Assembly (NCBI GenBank): GCA_934408585.1
Contig: CAKRVA010000002.1
Location: forward strand, 310,001 to 374,000
DNA: 64,000 nucleotides
From: an uncultured Lachnospiraceae bacterium
GTDB taxonomy: Bacteria > Bacillota > Clostridia > Lachnospirales > Lachnospiraceae
Reading direction: 5' to 3'
The position numbers were made by a program, and so were the translations under genes. The notes beneath the pieces are model-generated. The model worked only from the letters and a program-made list of their open reading frames with translations. It did no database searches and was not told the origin of the DNA. Shown piece after piece: positions 61,670-64,000 of the stretch (position 1 is its first letter; every line of letters begins with the position of its first letter).

Positions 61670-63748
61670 ATGAATCAAATATTGAAAAAACTCAGAAAAC
61701 GAAATTTGAAAGAATATGTGTTATATATGTTTTGCACAATGTTTTCCGTTGCAATTGTATCCGCATATGCATTGCTGCTGTTTTCACCAACGGTATTGGA
61801 GGTGCTTCCGGTAGGAGGGGACAGTAGAAAACAGGCATTTGGTATTTTTGCAATTGTATGTATTGGCTGTCTGGCATTTTCTATGTATTCCTCTCTTTTG
61901 TTTTATAAGAAAAAGCAGAAGGAATTGGGCATTATGATTGCCCTGGGTGGAAACCGCAGAAAATTATATGCTGCGATTATAAAAGAATATATCCGATTAA
62001 ATACAGTTTGCTTATTGCTTGGCGGAATATTGGCATTTCCGATAAATAAAGGAATCTGGGGAATTTTTCAGATTTTTATTGATAGTCCGGAAATGGTGTT
62101 GCGCTTGAATATATACGCTTTTCTCATTGCACTTTTCATGGCGGTTGTTGTTTTCATAGTAACGATATGTATTATTTATAAAGTTATTTTTAAAATGGAT
62201 TTACTCGATGTGATGAAAGCAGAGCACAAAAATGAGATGGTCAGGGAATGGCCGGTGTTTACAGGAATATTGGGAATTCTTCTGATTATGATTGGAGGAT
62301 GTATCAGTTATTTTGCACCGGGAGTTTATCGGAATACTTTTCAGGAGTATCCGCCGGCATGGCTTAATCTGTTATATTTATTTCCATTAGCAGGCGTTTA
62401 TCTTATCATCTTGAATCGTGTAGCTGGCAGCCATAAAAGGAATAAAAACTATGAATCGAAAATGATTTCGAAAAGTATTATGAAATTTCAGGGAAAGCAG
62501 ACCGTAAACTGTATGCTGGTGATAGCTCTTCTTATAGGAGGCGGGTGCTTTGCCGCATTTTATACACCGATTACGATGACTGCATTTAAAAGGAATCTGC
62601 AGGCAAAAGAATGGGATTATCAATATACGATTCCGCAAAACAGAAAAGCACTTCATGAAAATCAAATAGAGGAAATTGTGAAAAAGCATAGAGGAAGTAT
62701 ACAGGAAAGAAGAGATTTTCCCATACTTTTAGCAGCGAGGGACGGTATGCAGGAAATAGAGGAAGGCAGAAAGTTTTGGTACGAATATAGTCCCAGGATG
62801 TCAACCATTTCCCTGGTGAAGGAATCTGATTTTGAAGATTTTACAAATTCGTCAATTACCATGGAGGCAAATACCTACTTTGCCATTACAGATGAGGAAG
62901 AGAGTGTTTTTTATGATACAGAAGTTACCATTCTTACCAATATGGAAACCGGGCAGGAATATGAGGTAGCCTTTGGCGGGTGCTTGCATAGTGAGGATTT
63001 ACTACTGGAAAACAGCAGGCTGTATGTGATTAGTGATGTGCTGTTTGAAAAAATGGATAGCAGCTTATCAAAAGAATGGAAACAGACTGCATTCTTTTTT
63101 AAGGTTTCACAGGATTCTTTTGAATTGGGTATGGATTTATACAATGCTTTTTATCAATGCTTTGAAAAGGAAGATATGATTTTTGCCGGATATGATAAAG
63201 TAAGTGCTATCTCTGCTTATGAAGCAGGAAAAGAATATTGGGCAGATGATCCTGCGTATTCTTTTTTTGCCACATTAGATAAAAATAGTCCGGAGTTTCA
63301 AAGAGAGTGGATTTATTTTCCGTTCTTTAAAATCATGGTGATTCAGAATACGCTGCGAAATTATGCAGTATTTTTTATGTTATTCATTTATGTAGTAATT
63401 GTAGCACTCACATCCTCCTGGTTGATTGCCTATACACGCTGCATCACCATGGGAATGCATAATAAATATGTATTTGAAACTTTGGAAAAGCTGGGAGCTT
63501 CCGAAGCTTTCCGCATGAAAGAACTAAAAAAGCAGATATCTGCAATATACAGGCTTCCTACGATAATAGGACTTGTAGTAGTATATTTCTTATTTGTATT
63601 GATTTTATATGGAAATGATGGAGGAAGATTCACTTCAAGCGAAATCGTAGGATTAATCATTTGCTTTGGAATTGAAGTGTTGGTGGGAATGATAACCTAT
63701 TTGTGTTATCGGATTGCATTGCAGAAAGTAAAACGGATCATTTTTTAA
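61670..63748 (+). CDS. ABC transporter permease, BceB/FtsX type
   Basis: 692 aa from the ATG at 61670 (GAGG 6 nt upstream). N-terminal helices with two FtsX-like segments, a large extracellular domain (about 310-550, YQYTIPQNRK... region, rich in Glu/Asp) and C-terminal helices with the FETLEKLGASEAFRMKELKKQ loop. Ten helices and one big outer domain are the BceB layout. Exports or detaches peptides with the ATPase; regulated, presumably, by the divergent two-component system. Confidence 0.9.
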   Translation: MNQILKKLRKRNLKEYVLYMFCTMFSVAIVSAYALLLFSPTVLEVLPVGGDSRKQAFGIFAIVCIGCLAFSMYSSLLFYKKKQKELGIMIALGGNRRKLYAAIIKEYIRLNTVCLLLGGILAFPINKGIWGIFQIFIDSPEMVLRLNIYAFLIALFMAVVVFIVTICIIYKVIFKMDLLDVMKAEHKNEMVREWPVFTGILGILLIMIGGCISYFAPGVYRNTFQEYPPAWLNLLYLFPLAGVYLIILNRVAGSHKRNKNYESKMISKSIMKFQGKQTVNCMLVIALLIGGGCFAAFYTPITMTAFKRNLQAKEWDYQYTIPQNRKALHENQIEEIVKKHRGSIQERRDFPILLAARDGMQEIEEGRKFWYEYSPRMSTISLVKESDFEDFTNSSITMEANTYFAITDEEESVFYDTEVTILTNMETGQEYEVAFGGCLHSEDLLLENSRLYVISDVLFEKMDSSLSKEWKQTAFFFKVSQDSFELGMDLYNAFYQCFEKEDMIFAGYDKVSAISAYEAGKEYWADDPAYSFFATLDKNSPEFQREWIYFPFFKIMVIQNTLRNYAVFFMLFIYVVIVALTSSWLIAYTRCITMGMHNKYVFETLEKLGASEAFRMKELKKQISAIYRLPTIIGLVVVYFLFVLILYGNDGGRFTSSEIVGLIICFGIEVLVGMITYLCYRIALQKVKRIIF

Positions 63749-64000
63749 AGATTTAGAGGTATTTCTAAGGAATTTACCTCTTGGTGAAATAAGGAACTTC
63801 ATAATAGAACAATGCATATAAGTGGAAAGTTCCCTCCAACATCAAAAGTGAACATTGAAGCTATATTATTAAATAGCAATAAAATAATAAACTTCTTTTG
63901 AAGAAGTGAATATTTGAACTAAAGGGGCATTAGTGCCCCTCATTTTACTTAAAATACAATTGTTGTGGGGATTTATTCCTTTCTTTTCGTACTTCCTCTT
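63749..64000. other. Terminal 252 bp without a recognisable gene
   Basis: Two small hairpins: AGAGGTA...TTACCTCT near 63755-63781 and AGGGGCA/TGCCCCT (63923-63940) followed by CATTTTACTT, either of which could end the transporter transcript. No tRNA, promoter or coding start is convincing before the window ends. Confidence 0.5.

Noticed and set aside
1..64000. CRISPR array
   Set aside because: I found no regularly spaced direct repeats of 24-40 nt and no cas genes.
63749..64000. Start of another gene at the right edge
   Set aside because: No open frame with a ribosome site; only two small hairpins.

Overview
The window is the replication-origin region of a low-GC anaerobic Firmicute, most likely a member of the Lachnospiraceae. 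The reasons are the gene order dnaA-dnaN-S4-recF-gyrB-gyrA on one side and rpmH-rnpA-yidD-yidC-jag-mnmE-mnmG-rsmG-parA-parB on the other, strong AGGAGG ribosome binding sites, T-box and cobalamin riboswitch control, and clostridial families such as DUF4446 and a probable DUF3881 protein. I cannot name the genus from sequence alone.

Layout. (1) 1-12.2 kb, minus strand: the 5' part of a tryptophan-type ABC binding protein behind a Trp T-box; a Tim44-like membrane protein; a compact cluster of zinc-ribbon protein, 2-hydroxyacid dehydrogenase, MTA/SAH deaminase, adenosylhomocysteinase, Maf and GNAT acetyltransferase; a cobalamin-riboswitch-controlled pair (transcobalamin-like DUF4430 protein and ECF S-component); trxA; pgi; an orphan membrane protein. 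(2) 12.4-24.2 kb: murG (plus strand), then a LacI-controlled carbohydrate locus (two permeases, binding lipoprotein, GH30 hydrolase, LacI), a chemoreceptor, a cation/proton antiporter and a small cysteine-rich protein. (3) 24.7-48.2 kb: the origin core, diverging from oriC at 33.2-33.6 kb, with a DegS/DegU-like two-component pair between rsmG and parA, two perfect parS sites before parA, then DUF4446, HD-GYP, serS, a probable DUF3881 protein and tRNA-Arg(CCU). (4) 48.3-56.6 kb, minus strand, against replication: an alpha-glucoside locus of GH65 phosphorylase, beta-phosphoglucomutase, esterase, ABC importer and a second LacI. (5) 56.8-64 kb: two orphan genes, a GHKL/LytTR two-component system and a divergent BceAB-type ABC transporter.

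How the genes fit together. Each sugar locus pairs a LacI regulator with an importer that lacks its own ATPase and with an intracellular enzyme. In the first locus a 14-bp palindrome lies just downstream of the -10 box both of the transporter promoter and of the lacI promoter, so autoregulated repression is the simplest reading. In the second, GH65 phosphorolysis would give beta-glucose 1-phosphate, which PgmB converts to glucose 6-phosphate. The deaminase/AhcY pair suggests that S-adenosylhomocysteine may be recycled through S-inosylhomocysteine.

The least explained content is non-coding. There are three families of structured intergenic repeats: family A at 1.0 and 57.9 kb, family B at 24.3 and 42.3 kb, and family C at 24.5 kb. 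Family B keeps an identical 32-nt hairpin core inside outer arms that differ between copies but still pair within each copy. Family A keeps short motifs between hairpins whose sequences differ. These are the best candidates here for undescribed RNA or mobile elements.
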